Of a stretch of DNA of 64,000 nt, positions 39,001 to 50,073 are shown piece after piece (positions within the stretch are counted from its first letter, which is position 1; every line of letters begins with the position of its first letter). The notes under the pieces are model-generated. The model made no database searches, was not told the DNA's origin, and worked only from the letters and a program-made list of their open reading frames with translations. A program made the translations under genes and the position numbers. This stretch comes from Anarhynchus alexandrinus (Eukaryota > Chordata > Aves > Charadriiformes > Charadriidae). The DNA lies in assembly GCA_008711295.1 (NCBI GenBank), contig VUYV01000179.1, positions 203,824 through 267,823 of the forward strand, given 5' to 3'.

Positions 39001-39390
39001 AGGAATACACTAGTGTGCTATGGGCAAGAAAAAATGAGGGAGAAATGGAAAATAATCTTCTCAGGCAATGGTCTATAGCTATGGGTTTAGATTCTTCCCC
39101 TAGTGCGGATTCAAAACTGGATTTTAGGAAACTGCGCATCACGTCACTGATACCCTTGAGGAGACATCCAGCTTTGCTTGCTAAATGGGTGTGACTAAAT
39201 GAGATTGGTCAGGAGAAGACATTTTACTAGAAATACAAAGTTATTTCTCCACTAATTGCTAATCTGTGCTAGGGATTTCACTGTTCTCTCCAGGCTGTAC
39301 AGGGACATGCCTCTTTTCTTTCTATAAAAATACGCAACCAAGTAATTTCAAGCTTTTCTGTTGAATTTGATGTGCTTTCAGTTAGACCTT
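36051..39390. other. AT-rich unique DNA, nothing recognised
   Basis: No coding exon, RNA or young repeat is seen. Open frames of 65-99 codons (36557-36910, 37966-38169, 38873-39194) are short and unrecognised. Confidence 0.45.
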
Positions 39391-39734
39391 TGTCCTGGTT
39401 TGAGGTAAAACAGAACCAATTTTCTGTTCAGTAACTTCACTCTTTAGCTAAGCCTCTTCTAGCTATTGAAATTAACAGTATATTGTGCAGACACTGATCG
39501 TGCTCAGAGTGATAAGACCTGTGTTTGTAGCTGATGCCCAGGCATGGTATGCAGAGAGGCTCTTGCTTACACTTATTGCTACAACACCCAAGGCCAACCA
39601 ACTTTGTTACTTGCCCCATTGGAGGGTCGGAAGCACAGAAGCGTAGAGGGGTCCCACCTGCGGGGAGGAGCAAACAGGACAGGTGACCCAAAACTGAGCA
39701 ACGGGGTATTCCATCCCATCTGCCTCATGCGCAG

Positions 39735-39741
39735 TATAAAA
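39735..39741 (+). promoter_or_regulatory. LTR TATA box
   Basis: TATAAAA preceded by ATGCGCAG and followed by GCTGAGGG, at the U3 position of the LTR. Unlike the two solo LTRs, this copy keeps an intact TATA box. Confidence 0.75.
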
Positions 39742-39961
39742 GCTGAGGGACCAAAGGGTTAGTCATCTTTCTTCAACGGCCAGTGTCCAAGGAGGACTCT
39801 GTCTGTTCGTCTGCCTTTGATCCTGATCCTGAATCCAGTTCTGGAATCCAGTTCCTGTCTGTAACTGAGTCCAGTCTGGGACTTCCCCAGTGCCAGCCAG
39901 TGACTTGATATGGTTTTGTATATATTTCATTATTTCCTTTTTATTTTATTATTAATATTTC

Positions 39962-39967
39962 ATTAAA
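39962..39967 (+). promoter_or_regulatory. LTR poly(A) signal (ATTAAA)
   Basis: ATTAAA lies in a T/A-rich stretch about 115 bases before the LTR end, the place expected for the retroviral polyadenylation signal. Confidence 0.6.
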
Positions 39968-40088
39968 GTAGTTCAGTTCCTTCTAAACTCCTAAGTCTCT
40001 CTCTCGCGCCTCTCTTTGAAGAGAGGTAGGGGAGAGCATCTCTTGTTTGTCTGAGTGGCCAATCTGGCCCAAACCACAACAGATTTAT

Positions 40089-40106
40089 TGGTGCCCAACG
40101 TGGGGC
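40089..40106 (+). other. Retroviral primer binding site, lysine-tRNA type
   Basis: TGGTGCCCAACGTGGGGC differs by one base (T for C at position 4) from the TGGCGCCCAACGTGGGGC site complementary to the 3' end of tRNA-Lys(1,2), used by several retroviruses. It begins 7 bases after the CA end of the LTR and is followed by TCGAGCAGGACCCGAG, the start of the leader. Confidence 0.88.
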
Positions 40107-40374
40107 TCGAGCAGGACCCGAGCAGAGCTGTGACAGATGACTGCCTGAATAGTTGGAATCCCGACTTGCTCAGAGACTAGAACAGACAGCTCACATCACG
40201 TCGGTCTTAAATGAAATGTTATGTTGTTCTGGTTTGGTGTGTTTAGGAATTTAGATGTATAATATGATTATTTGGATAGCGGTTCCACCTGCATATCTCG
40301 GGCATCACGTGATGGATTCTGTTACGAATTACACTTTCACTTTTACCTGGGGAAAGTTTACTTTGCCCTTTGAC
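40107..40374 (+). other. Proviral leader before the gap
   Basis: Untranslated leader and possibly the first part of the gag region of the provirus; no clear start codon context could be fixed because the gap 40375-40718 follows. The open frames that cross the gap are not interpretable. Confidence 0.5.
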
Positions 40375-40718
40375 NNNNNNNNNNNNNNNNNNNNNNNNNN
40401 NNNNNNNNNNNNNNNNNNNNNNNNNNNNNNNNNNNNNNNNNNNNNNNNNNNNNNNNNNNNNNNNNNNNNNNNNNNNNNNNNNNNNNNNNNNNNNNNNNNN
40501 NNNNNNNNNNNNNNNNNNNNNNNNNNNNNNNNNNNNNNNNNNNNNNNNNNNNNNNNNNNNNNNNNNNNNNNNNNNNNNNNNNNNNNNNNNNNNNNNNNNN
40601 NNNNNNNNNNNNNNNNNNNNNNNNNNNNNNNNNNNNNNNNNNNNNNNNNNNNNNNNNNNNNNNNNNNNNNNNNNNNNNNNNNNNNNNNNNNNNNNNNNNN
40701 NNNNNNNNNNNNNNNNNN
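40375..40718. other. Assembly gap (344 N) in provirus
   Basis: A run of N between the leader and the proline/alanine-rich gag part. The right edge is very GC-rich (a run of C, then GCGGCCGCGCCGCCGCC), a likely reason for the gap. Confidence 1.
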
Positions 40719-41868
40719 GCACCGGCTGCCCCCCCCCACCTGTAGCGGTAGCGGCCGCGCCGCCGCCTGTCCCGGCAAAAGTGACTCCGGCCTCGGCAAG
40801 GAGCACCGGCACTACTCCCGCCGCTGCGACAACGAGTACCGCTGCGACTCAAACTCCACCAGAACCGGTACGAGTCGCCCCGGTGACCAGGAAGCAGAAA
40901 AAGAGGTCAGGTCCTTCCCCTGACCCTTACCACAGGGGTACCTTGGGAGAGAGTTCTGGCGGAGATCCAGGAGAAGGTCCTAAAGCAGATCCAGGAGAGG
41001 GTTCCTCTAAAGCAGACAAAGGAAAGAGACCTTTTAAAGCAGATAAAGGAAAGGGTCCTTTTAAAGCAGATCCAGGAGAGGGTCCTTCTCGGGCAGCATC
41101 AATGCCGCAGATGTAGAGATAGTTGTTAAATCCTTCTCTATGAAGGATTTGTGAAATATGAGGAAGAACTTTAGTCGTCATGAGGGCAAAACACTCATCT
41201 CCTGGTTGCTCCGATGCTGGGACAATGGGGCTGATACATACCGTAGACTTAGATGGCAGAGAAGTTAGGCAATTGGGAAACCTGGCCAGAGATGGAGGGA
41301 TTGATAAAGTGACTGGGAGAAAGATAAACACTCTCAATCTCTGGAGGCCGCTGGTGTCAGCTGTAAAGGGCACGTATCCCTTTAAGGATGATATCAAAGG
41401 CCGTCCCCAGGAAATGGACCATCATGGAAAAAGGTATTAAGTACCTGAGAGAACTGGCTGTGTGAGAGGTGGTTTACAGTGATTGTAGACCCTGATGAAA
41501 TGCCATGCAAATGACCTATGCTGAGAAAGTCTGCGCAGAGTACACCATCAATGTATTGCCGCACGTTTTCAATGATCTGGGGAGGATCTGATACTGACAC
41601 ACCAATGGTAAATGAAGTGGCTAACAAAGTACAAAGGTATGAAGACAGTCTCTCTCGTCCCCTTACAGTGGCAGCTGTGGAAAAGTTGACTGAGAAAATT
41701 GAGAAAATGACGAAGAAAATGGCTGGGCAAAATGAGAAACTGTTTGATAAATTGTTTGATAAAGTGACCAGGATGGAGGAAAGATCCCACTCCAGCCCTG
41801 CATGGATCCGCATTGCAGCTACTATTTTAATGACTGCTGAACCGGGTAGGGATATGAGATTTCTCTAG
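40719..41868 (+). pseudogene. Degenerate ERV gag remnant
   Basis: Gag is the structural polyprotein that builds the virus core. The first piece (to 41116) is proline/alanine/threonine-rich, then basic (RKQKKRSGP), then has a tandem acidic/basic repeat. A -1 frame change near 41110 leads to a piece with SRHEGKTLISWLLRCWDNG, a tryptophan-rich block I associate with bird ERV gag. An in-frame TGA is at 41152-41154. The frame changes again near 41235 (piece DLDGREVRQLGN ... YPFKDDI) and near 41405 (KYLRELAV), followed by TGA at 41463-41465. The last piece (41611-41868) is a lysine/glutamate-rich, probably coiled-coil region (VEKLTEKIEKMTKKMAGQNE). No nucleocapsid zinc knuckle (C-x2-C-x4-H-x4-C), protease or polymerase was seen. 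Clearly non-functional. Confidence 0.8.
40961..41089 (+). repeat. 27-bp in-frame tandem repeat in gag remnant
   Basis: About five units, four of them full 27-bp units at 40982-41008, 41009-41035, 41036-41062 and 41063-41089, and a shorter first unit from 40961. Each encodes nine residues beginning KAD. Units alternate between an acidic form (KADPGEGPS) and a basic form (KADKGKGPF). Confidence 0.92.
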
Positions 41869-44637
41869 ATCCATAACTAACTTGTGCAATCCGACTTGTT
41901 CCCTACTATCATAACCATGCTATTATCAAGGTTATCTACAAAACCCAAGATCTTTATTTTGGCCACATGGAACTCTGGCTGAAAAACCTAAAACACTCAA
42001 ACTGATGGTTTTGCGTGATAAACGTCTACATTGGGCTAAAAACATTTTGGAAGATTTCAGCCAGAATGATCCTGTGTTTCTAAAGACAAGATAAGGAGAA
42101 AATATGTTTCTTTTCTTAAGAAAGGCATCACAGCTGGGGAGTTCTAAATCACAACTAGGGATTTCCTTTAAATCCTACTTAGGTAGTAGAACTGTAAGAG
42201 AGAATTGTAAGAGATAACTGTGTTCCAGAAAAATTGAGAAATTATCTCATCTTACCACTGATCATTTGAAAGCTAAATATCTGGTCAAAATTTTTTTTTT
42301 AAGGTTTCTTAGCTTAATGGAGAAAGTGAAACAATACCAAAGCATGTTTCATCCTGAGGATATGGGGGGGAGAATAACTAACTCTTTGCAAACTTATAAT
42401 GGATGGAGATCAACAGGCCACTTTAGAATAGACTCTTAAATTTAACATAGCCACAGCTATGTAAGATGAATCCTACACTGTCTGAGAATTGGGGAACACT
42501 CAGAAAGACGGCTTCAGAAGAAAGGGGCTTGGAGGAAATAAGAAAATCAAACTGATTTGGTGAAAAAGATAGACTTGGATTTTCCTGTTCTTGTCATTTA
42601 GGAAGAAGGGAAGTCAGTGAGTTAAGTGGTTTGAGAGTGGGAGGGGAAAAGATATTTCTTTCCCCTGCCAAAGATTCCAGAAGTTGAGACAGACACTGGG
42701 CAAGAGCCATACTTAGGTAAGTCAGGGAGTTGATGGACAGAAAGAAACAGTAGAGGCTGATTATGAATTAAGGCTGTGTGAAGGATAAGCACTTAAAGGC
42801 CAAGGTAAGAAAGAGAGTTAGAAGAAACAATGAAGCCAGTTGAGCAAAGTGACTGGAAACTAGATCATGGGATGTGTGAAGGTGAAAGGAGGATGACATA
42901 TTTAGAGAGAGTGTTTGGGGTCCTGGGTAGGAAATCTGAAGCAAAGGAGAAGCTATGACTTTTTGAGCTAAACAACTAATAAGCGGCCAAAGGAATAGCA
43001 AAGACTTGGTTATTCAGTGTAAAGAATGAGCCTAAAATGAGCAGTTGCTCATGAGAAAGAGGCAACCCTGTATCAGGAACTAGTCTGAAGGCTCAGGCTT
43101 GACATAGGATACAGCATGCTCTAGAGAACACTCCTTCAAGGCTCAATGATGGCCCTGGGCACGTGGGTCTAAACAGTGGAGGTAAAGCTTCTAGCCCTAC
43201 TGACCACTCCTGAGGGCATTAGTGTCTCTCCACACAATGAAACTTTTATTTTCAGTTTACTTAGTGGAAAGCAGCACGAGGAAAAATATAGGAACAAAAC
43301 TTGAGACTATGTTAATTCTAATATTCCCTAGTTTACGTGCACTCAGCTTTGCAACCTTATTTCAGGAAATTAATGGAATTGTTCTTCAATGTAATTATTT
43401 ATTTGTAATAAGGTTGTGTAAGAGTTTATAAATTCTAATGTTAGTAAACAAAACTTACGTTCCCTGGCCTGGGAAAAACAGGCTATTATATTAACAGCTA
43501 GTATTGCAACTTTTTGTTATGTCTTCATGTTCATTAAGTCATTTTTCTTTACAGCTACTGCAACAGCAAATGGTTCTGTCATTAAGCTCTTCATAGAAAT
43601 TTACTACGATTTTATTGAAATGGTAAAGAGGCAATGCTTTGAGACTTAAAAGAATTTCTTAATGCACTTCACTAATTTCTGCTTTACTTGAAAACTGCTC
43701 TTCATTATTAACGCAGCTTCCCCTGCCTAAAATAATTCCTGGTATTGCCATCTCCATATTCCCAGCCATAGAATGGGTCTGCTGGCTTGTCAGATTTAAT
43801 CTCTAAAAAGCAGCAAAGTTATAAAAATCTGTCAAAAATATATGTGCATTAACATCTGATTTAGCCCACAAAGGGAAGGAATGGAGTGTGAAGAGTATGG
43901 CTGAATAGACTAATGAAATTTTAATAGAACTTCACTTCTATTTATTGGATCTGTATTTGTCACAAAGTTTATTTCTTTTGTTGTTTCAAAAATTGTCAGT
44001 GTTTAACAGAATTCTCTGCCATACTACCTAGAGCAATTCAACTAAACAGCCCACAGCCTCTGCAATTTTGCCCTTCTCCAAAGAAAAAAAAAACCAAAAC
44101 AACCTGTCACATAATACATGGTGAGAGGAAAAACACAAAGTAGAATTGCAGAGACTACTAATACTGGAATTTTATGTTCTGGGAAGAGACTGGGAAGACC
44201 ACAGTGAAGGTAACAAATTAATTCCTATTAATTATTCAATTAATAACTATTAAATTTAATTAAGAAATAATTTGTTGTTAATAATAAGAAATTAGTCTAT
44301 TTTTGTTATTACTAATTTCCATTTGTATTTCAATTACATAGAAAGTTTCCAGCTGTGGGTCACTAATCTCATCCCAGGCGTGGAAGTTTCTGCCTCAACT
44401 AACTTCCTGTCTAAGACAATGAGAAGCTGATAGGAAAGCGAACAAAATTAATGAACAGAAGGCACAGAATATCAGCAGTTAACAATCAAAGAGTCTAGAT
44501 TAGGTTCTGTACCAGACCACAGGAGGAAAGCATTTCTGTACCAAGAAGCTAACAAACTCAAATAAGATAGATGACATCAACATCAATGCCCATACTGAAT
44601 CATGAAAAATTGTTCTATGTATATGTTTTCTCAAAAC
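41869..44637. other. Unique DNA after the truncated provirus
   Basis: The provirus homology fades at about 41868. Between 41870 and 42100 a partly open stretch (LKLMVLRDKRLHWAKNILED, plus) is not recognised. About 42120-43000 is purine-rich on the plus strand. An AT-only patch lies at 44218-44300. No gene or named repeat identified. Confidence 0.4.
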
Positions 44638-44860
44638 TAGATCCATTAAGCAGCACATGCAGGACAACCAGATGATCAGGCCCAGTCAGCATGGGTTCAT
44701 GAAAGGCAGGTCCTGCTTGGCAAACCTGACCTCCTTCTATGACAAGGTGACCCACTCAGTGGATAAGGGAAAGGATGTGGATGGTTTATAGCTGGACTTC
44801 AGTAAAGCCCTTGACACCGTTTCCCACAGCATTCTCCTGGAGAAACTGGCTGGTTATGGC

Positions 44861-45484
44861 TTGGATGGGCACATGCTTTGCTGTGATAAAAACTGGCTGG
44901 ATGGCAGGGCCCAATGGGTTGTGGTGAATGGAGTTAAATCCAGTTGGCGGCCAGTCACAACTGGTTTTCCTCAAGGCTCAGTACTGGGGCTGGTTCTGTT
45001 TAATATCTCTATCAATGACCTGGACGAGGGGATTGAGTGCACCTTCAGTAAGTTTGCAGACAATACCAATCTGGGTGGGAGTGTTCATCTGCTTGAGGGT
45101 AGGATGGCTCTACAGAGGGATCTGGACAGGCTGGATCAATGGGCCAAGGCCAATGGTATGAGGTTCAACAAGGCCAAGTGCCGGGTCCTGCACTTGGGTC
45201 ACAACAACCCCATGCAGCGCTACAGGCTTGGGGAAGAGTGGCTGGAAAGCTGCTGGGCGGAAAAGGACCTGTGGGTGTTGGTCGACAGGTGGCTGAATAT
45301 GAGCCAGCAGTGTGCCCAGGTGGCCAAGAAGGCCAATAGCATCCTGGCTTGTATCAGAAATAGTGTGGCCAGCAGGACTAGGGAAGTGATTGTCCTGCTG
45401 TACTCGGCACTGGTGAGGCCGCACCTCAAATACTGTGTTCAGTTTTGGGCTCCTCACTACAAGAAAGACATTGAGGTTCTGTAG
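44861..45484 (+). pseudogene. CR1 ORF2 reverse-transcriptase fragment
   Basis: A 207-codon open stretch of the CR1 reverse transcriptase. Visible order: [17 protein letters not shown] (the finger/palm block with the P-Q-G-S-V-L-G motif), [11 protein letters not shown], the catalytic loop as [11 protein letters not shown], then [64 protein letters not shown] and [20 protein letters not shown]. Active CR1 copies have F-A-D-D in the loop; here the second catalytic aspartate is asparagine, which would abolish polymerase activity. The frame upstream is open except for a TAG in GLUE-like position near 44789; downstream it ends at 45482-45484 and the protein continues in another frame at 45528. Confidence 0.93.
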
Positions 45485-45527
45485 TGTGTCCAGAAAAGGG
45501 CAACAAAGCTGGTCAAGGGTCTAGAGC

Positions 45528-45854
45528 ATGTGTTACGAGGAGTGGCTGAGGGAACTGGGATTGTTTAGTTTGGAGAGAAGGAGTCTGAGGGGAGACCTTA
45601 CCAGTCTCTACAACTACCTGAAAGGAGGTTGTAGAGCAGTGGGGGTCGGTCTCTTCTCCCAGCTAACAGGCAATAGGACAAGAGGAAATGGCCTCAAATT
45701 TCACCAGGAGAGGTTTAGATTGGATATTAGGAAAAATTTCTTCACTGAAAAGGCTATCAAGCATTGGAACAGGCTGCCCAGGGAAGTGGTTGAGTCACCA
45801 TCCCTGGAGGTATTTAAAAGACATGTAGATGAGGTGCTGAGGGACATGGTTTAG
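45528..45854 (+). pseudogene. CR1 ORF2 C-terminal tail
   Basis: A 108-codon stretch continues the CR1 ORF2 in a different frame from 44861-45484: [19 protein letters not shown], then [48 protein letters not shown], ending at the natural stop before the 3' UTR. This arginine/leucine-rich tail is the usual end of CR1 ORF2. The initial Met is not a real start. The frame change lies in 45484-45535. Confidence 0.92.
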
Positions 45855-45941
45855 TGGTAGACTTGGCAGTGTTAAGTTAATGGTTGGACTTGATGATCTT
45901 AAAGGTCCCTTCCAACCTAGATGGTTCTATGATTCTATGAA

Positions 45942-48900
45942 TAGTCACCTGCTTTGTTTCATAGTTTACAGCATCTTTATAATGCAATAACATCATCTCT
46001 GTGTTTTACACTCAGATAAAGGGCAGAAAGACTGAGATTTTGCATTATTTCATGTAAGCAGAAATAGAAATTTATACCTTTTTGTACTGACCTAAATTCT
46101 CAAAATTGAAAATTTGCCTTTAGTATTTTCTTGAAAACAGGAAAAAGAACAAACCCTGCAGATTTCTTAGCATCTTGCCACCTATGTCTACCTAGAAATA
46201 TCAATATAGAAATATTATAATGCTTCTGAATCTAGTCCTGATTTTGAGATATTTTTCAAATGTATTTCTAAATGACTCTCCTAACTCTGTGACACACACT
46301 TGCATACACAGAGTCATATCCTATGCATCTTTGTATTTCAGGGCCTTCTGCCATCCTCTGATCTTAGTTTAGTGCAAAAAAATGACAATGAAAGATTATT
46401 TGAGTGCTTTGTTCTTACAACTTCTGTCCTGTATTGCACCTTCCTTTTATTTGTTTTTTATTCTATCTTATAAAATCAAAGTTTCAACAAAAAAATAAAA
46501 TAAAATTAAAAAAAAAGTTTTGAAGACCAGATTCAAAGACAAAAAAACATATGATTTTTACACAGATTTTTCCCAGAATCTATTCCAAGTGAGCAGAAGT
46601 TGAAAGAAGAAATGATGTGTCATCAGATGGGAAAGAGAGGAGAAATTCTGGTGTCTCTTCACTGAAATGGGTTTTGGATCAAATTGTTGTAATTAGCAAT
46701 GTATGCATTTCATCCATGACTGGAGCAATCTGGGGTGCTTTTTCTACTAACAAGAGCACATCCAGGCGGGACAGAAAAGTCTTCCTAACACAATTTATTC
46801 GGTAAGAATAGGAATGTATATCCAACAAATAGATGAGCCATAGGATCTGTAAAACTCTCTGACTCCCAGTGAGAGTGCTTCCCTCATCTTTCTGGCCCTG
46901 GCCCTCAGCTTAGTACCCCACTTCTAACACTGCTAACTAAGTACAAAGAACAAAGTACTAATTAGCTTGTTGAAGTTTCATTTCCTCTTAGGTGGTCTCA
47001 GAAATAGCATGTGAAATTGTTTGTAGAGGTTTCAGGAATACATAATATATAAAACTGTGTTACATGAAAGACCAGTAGATTTGAGGGAAGTCAAGGTTTG
47101 CTCTACTCTTTCCTTGCCTTCCCTACACAACTGGGTTGGGTAACCAAATATTGGCCAATTCTAATCTATCCTCTCACAAACCTTGTCAATTCTTTTGAGC
47201 AGCTATAAGGGAGAGAAGCTGAGTGACTTTTCTTAAACCTCCAAAACAAATCGCTTCAAGCTTTTATAAAACGAGAGCTGTCTTCCAGTCTCAGAAGAAT
47301 CAGGGTTCCATCCCTCCTGTCTGGAATCAGAGGAGTTCAAGGAGATGTGGTATTTTGGCACGATTTATGTATTCAGCACAGACATATGTCTGAGAAAGAC
47401 TTTTGCAAACCAGCTTTGGACATTCCCTAAAGCCAGCTCCAGCAGAGATCAAGGTCTAACAGAGCCCGGAGCTTGAGGCTTAGAGACAATTATTAGAAAA
47501 GCATGGGGTCCACGGACAAATAGCCAAGGACTGTGCTCATGGTCAGTGCCCTTGATTGCTTTCACCAGGCCAGCTGCCTCAGTTCTTGGGCAGACAGCCC
47601 TCATTCCTGGGCAGTGCCAAAATTGGACAGATAAATTGGGTAGGATTCTTTCTTGGCTAAGGACAAGTTTTGACAGGGGCACAGTAATTTGGAAGACAAG
47701 AAAAAGATTTCTTTCAGCACTGCCTGTCTTTCAGACAGTATTTTGTCTCAGGATGCCGGCAGCCTCCTGTGGCTCCTTGCTAAGTATTCTGCAGAGCAGC
47801 AGGGGACAAGAGTCCTTTCTATAAAGACTTTTAGATGACCACAGACTGCTGAGCACAGCATGCTCTTCTTTATGGGTGGATTGAGACAGGCGTTTTCTTT
47901 GTCTATAAGGTTTCTGGGAAAGGCCAGCAAACCAGTATTTTTCTTTATATCAATAAAACATCAGGACTCCTTCCACTAGATGAGTCCCTGCCACCTGATG
48001 ATTTGAGCCTTCTTTCCTGACTCATTGCTCTCTCTCTCCTGGCTTCCATACCAGGACAAATGGTATGGATAAGACGCTGAAACAACTTGCAGTCTTGGGT
48101 ACTTGGATAAAACCAATAGTTTTGGGCACACTAACATGTTCATTACGGGACAAAAACACCTGGATTTTCTAGGGAAGTGGTGAAGGATACTAAATTGCTC
48201 TGTTCTGTTCTATGGAGGAGAGGTTGGGCCAGTGGAATTGGGTTCTCACTGCCCTTCCTTAAACAGGCTACGAGGTATGGACACTGGTGACTCGATGTAG
48301 AAATCTGTTCCCAGGAGACTTCAAATCTGCCTCAGTTTTCACATGCTTTCCCCATTGCTTTTACTGTGCAGCACGGACAGATAATTAACTAATCCAGGCC
48401 TCTTTGTGGGGTTACTGCTGCAGGCAGAACAGTCTCAAGTAATGGAATTTTACTTAATTTATTGCTAATCAACACAAACATCCGATCATGGATTCTGGTA
48501 TTGAGAAAAAGAAGGACATACACTTTTAAACAAAAACTAAGACGGACATCTATCCTTGCAACTCCTGAATTTCAGGTTTCCTTAGTTTTTCTGCAAGTTA
48601 CATTCAGTCTGCCCAAATTCCTCCAATGAGGTGAGTGACACACAAGGTGGAGGACATGTATGACTCTCTCTTTGAGCCACTCTTTGCCACTTACTGATTT
48701 TCCTGTTGCACTGTTCCTTAGTATCCATGCCCCAGTGCGTGACACTGATGTCCACAGCCTCTCAGGGGATGTCCCTGCATGGATCACCCATGGCTGCTGT
48801 CCATTAGGGATGTTCCTGCCCCACCAGTTGTGATCGGCATAAGGCAGTTCATGGCTTCCTCCCAGAGGACTGCTGGGACACAGAGCACTGCTGCAGCCCC

Positions 48901-49353
48901 CACAACATTAACCTTGTCACTTGTGCCCATGGCGGTGACCTGTGTCACCTGGAGAAAGCTGAGATGCTTTTCCATATTGGCTAAGAGCAGAGGTGCTCTG
49001 ACTGAATAGGTCTCTCTATTATGATCCTCAGTTAGGGGAATAAATCAGACCTATAGGACTATCACAAAATCAGAGAAAGGGGTCATAACAGACTTAAACA
49101 CGCATTTTCCAAGTTCAGCATTAGTCCCATCCACCGGACCATCTTTTCTCTCACATTATACATCTGCTCCTTGCAGAGAAATCTAAGCAAACATTTTTGC
49201 TCTGTTTGATTTTGCTCCTCTTATTTATTAATAAGATCAAANTTATTTACTAGTTCTCCTGTTATGGACACCTCTTGTTGCAGATATCACAGGTCCTCTT
49301 ATGGTGAATTAACTATCATTAAGGGCCAAATTCCTACCCAGATGCTCACTTAT
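45942..49353. other. Unique DNA with GC-richer patches, no gene recognised
   Basis: An A-rich low-complexity stretch is at about 46485-46518. From about 47280 to 49010 the sequence is richer in G+C and less A/T-simple than the rest, with open frames of 60-92 codons on both strands (47546-47824, 48779-49009 plus; 47449-47682, 48572-48787 minus). I recognise none, and see no paired splice sites. A single N lies at 49242, about 110 bases before the LTR-like repeat B. Confidence 0.4.
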
Positions 49354-50073
49354 GCTCCTCTCAACAGGACAGGGGAGGAAATAAGATGAGAATGCTCAAG
49401 GATTGATATAAATAGAGAGACATCACTTATCACTTACAGTCATGGGCCAAACAGGCTCAACTTGGGCAAAGTTAATTTGATTTGTTGCCAGTTAAACTAC
49501 ATTTGGGTAGTGAGAAACAAAAACAAATATTAAACCACCACCTTTCCTCTCCCCTCTCCCAAGCTCAACTTCACTCCAGCCCCCCTCCAGGCAGCAAAGA
49601 GGGAAAGGGAGGGGCATGATCAGTCCATAACAGCTCCTCTTGTCCTCTCACATTTTCCTCCTTCTCCAGCATGGACTATTCCCCAGCTGCAGTCTTGCAG
49701 GAAAAGATCTGCTCTAGCAGAGGCTCTCCATGGGCAGCAGTTCCTTCAGGAAATATCCGTCTTCTCTGTCATGGGCTGCAGGGGAGCATCTGCTCTGAGA
49801 TACAGTACCCTCTTCCACCTTCCCTCACTTTGGTGTTCCTTCTGTTGTTGCTTCCCTTTTCCTTTGCCTGTCCGGAACGTTCTGCCCTTTCTTAAGTGTT
49901 TTTTCCCAGAGGGACCACCAGCATCGCTGACAGATTCAGCAGTGTCCTGTGGTGGGACCATTGCAGTACCGGCTGTGTCCAGTATGAGGCAGCCCCAGAG
50001 CTGTCCTCACAGAGGCTTCCTTGCTGCTCCCCCCACCACCAAACCCTTGCCACAGCCAAGCAATACAGGTACC
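49354..50073 (-). mobile_element. ERV LTR-like dispersed repeat, copy B
   Basis: It shares with copy A (1-1034) the ACAGGACAGGGGAG start, GGGCCAAACAGGCTCAACTT, the GGGCTGCAGGGGAGCATCTG block, and the CCTTGCCACA plus GTACC right end, in the same orientation. It is about 300 bases shorter, mainly in the tandem CTCCAGCATGG-type array. In the minus-strand sense the TATA-like box of copy A (TATTTAAG) has decayed to CACTTAAG. The open frames at 49671-50153 fall in it and are not genes. Confidence 0.75.

Larger units (their letters stand above)
39391..40081 (+). mobile_element. 5' LTR of a degenerate provirus
   Basis: The LTR starts TGTCCTGGTTTGAGG and ends CCCAAACCACAACA, giving TG...CA ends and 691 bp. 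It has a TATA box TATAAAA (39735-39741) and ATTAAA (39962-39967), about 225 bases apart, which sets plausible U3/R/U5 limits. A primer binding site follows 7 bases after the end. The part GGTATTCCATCCCATCTGCC ... TATAAAAGCTGAGGG matches the promoter part of the two solo LTRs at 5106 and 25047, so the families are related. No matching 3' LTR is in the window. Confidence 0.93.
44638..45941 (+). mobile_element. CR1 LINE, longest copy in the window
   Basis: About 1.3 kb from within the reverse transcriptase (GTCAGCATGGGTTCATGAAA) to a full 3' end (GATGATCTTAAAGGTCCCTT, CCAACCTAGATGG, TTCTATGATTCTATGAA). It belongs to the same subfamily as the minus copy at 32722. ORF2 is open for long pieces but broken by an early TAG near 44789 and a stop near 45482 with a frame change, so it is a dead copy. 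There is no 5' UTR or ORF1. Confidence 0.96.

Noticed and set aside
40243..40923. Several open frames of 156-222 codons around the second gap
   Set aside because: Most of their length is N. Only the plus-strand frame after the gap, ending at 41116, fits the gag remnant.
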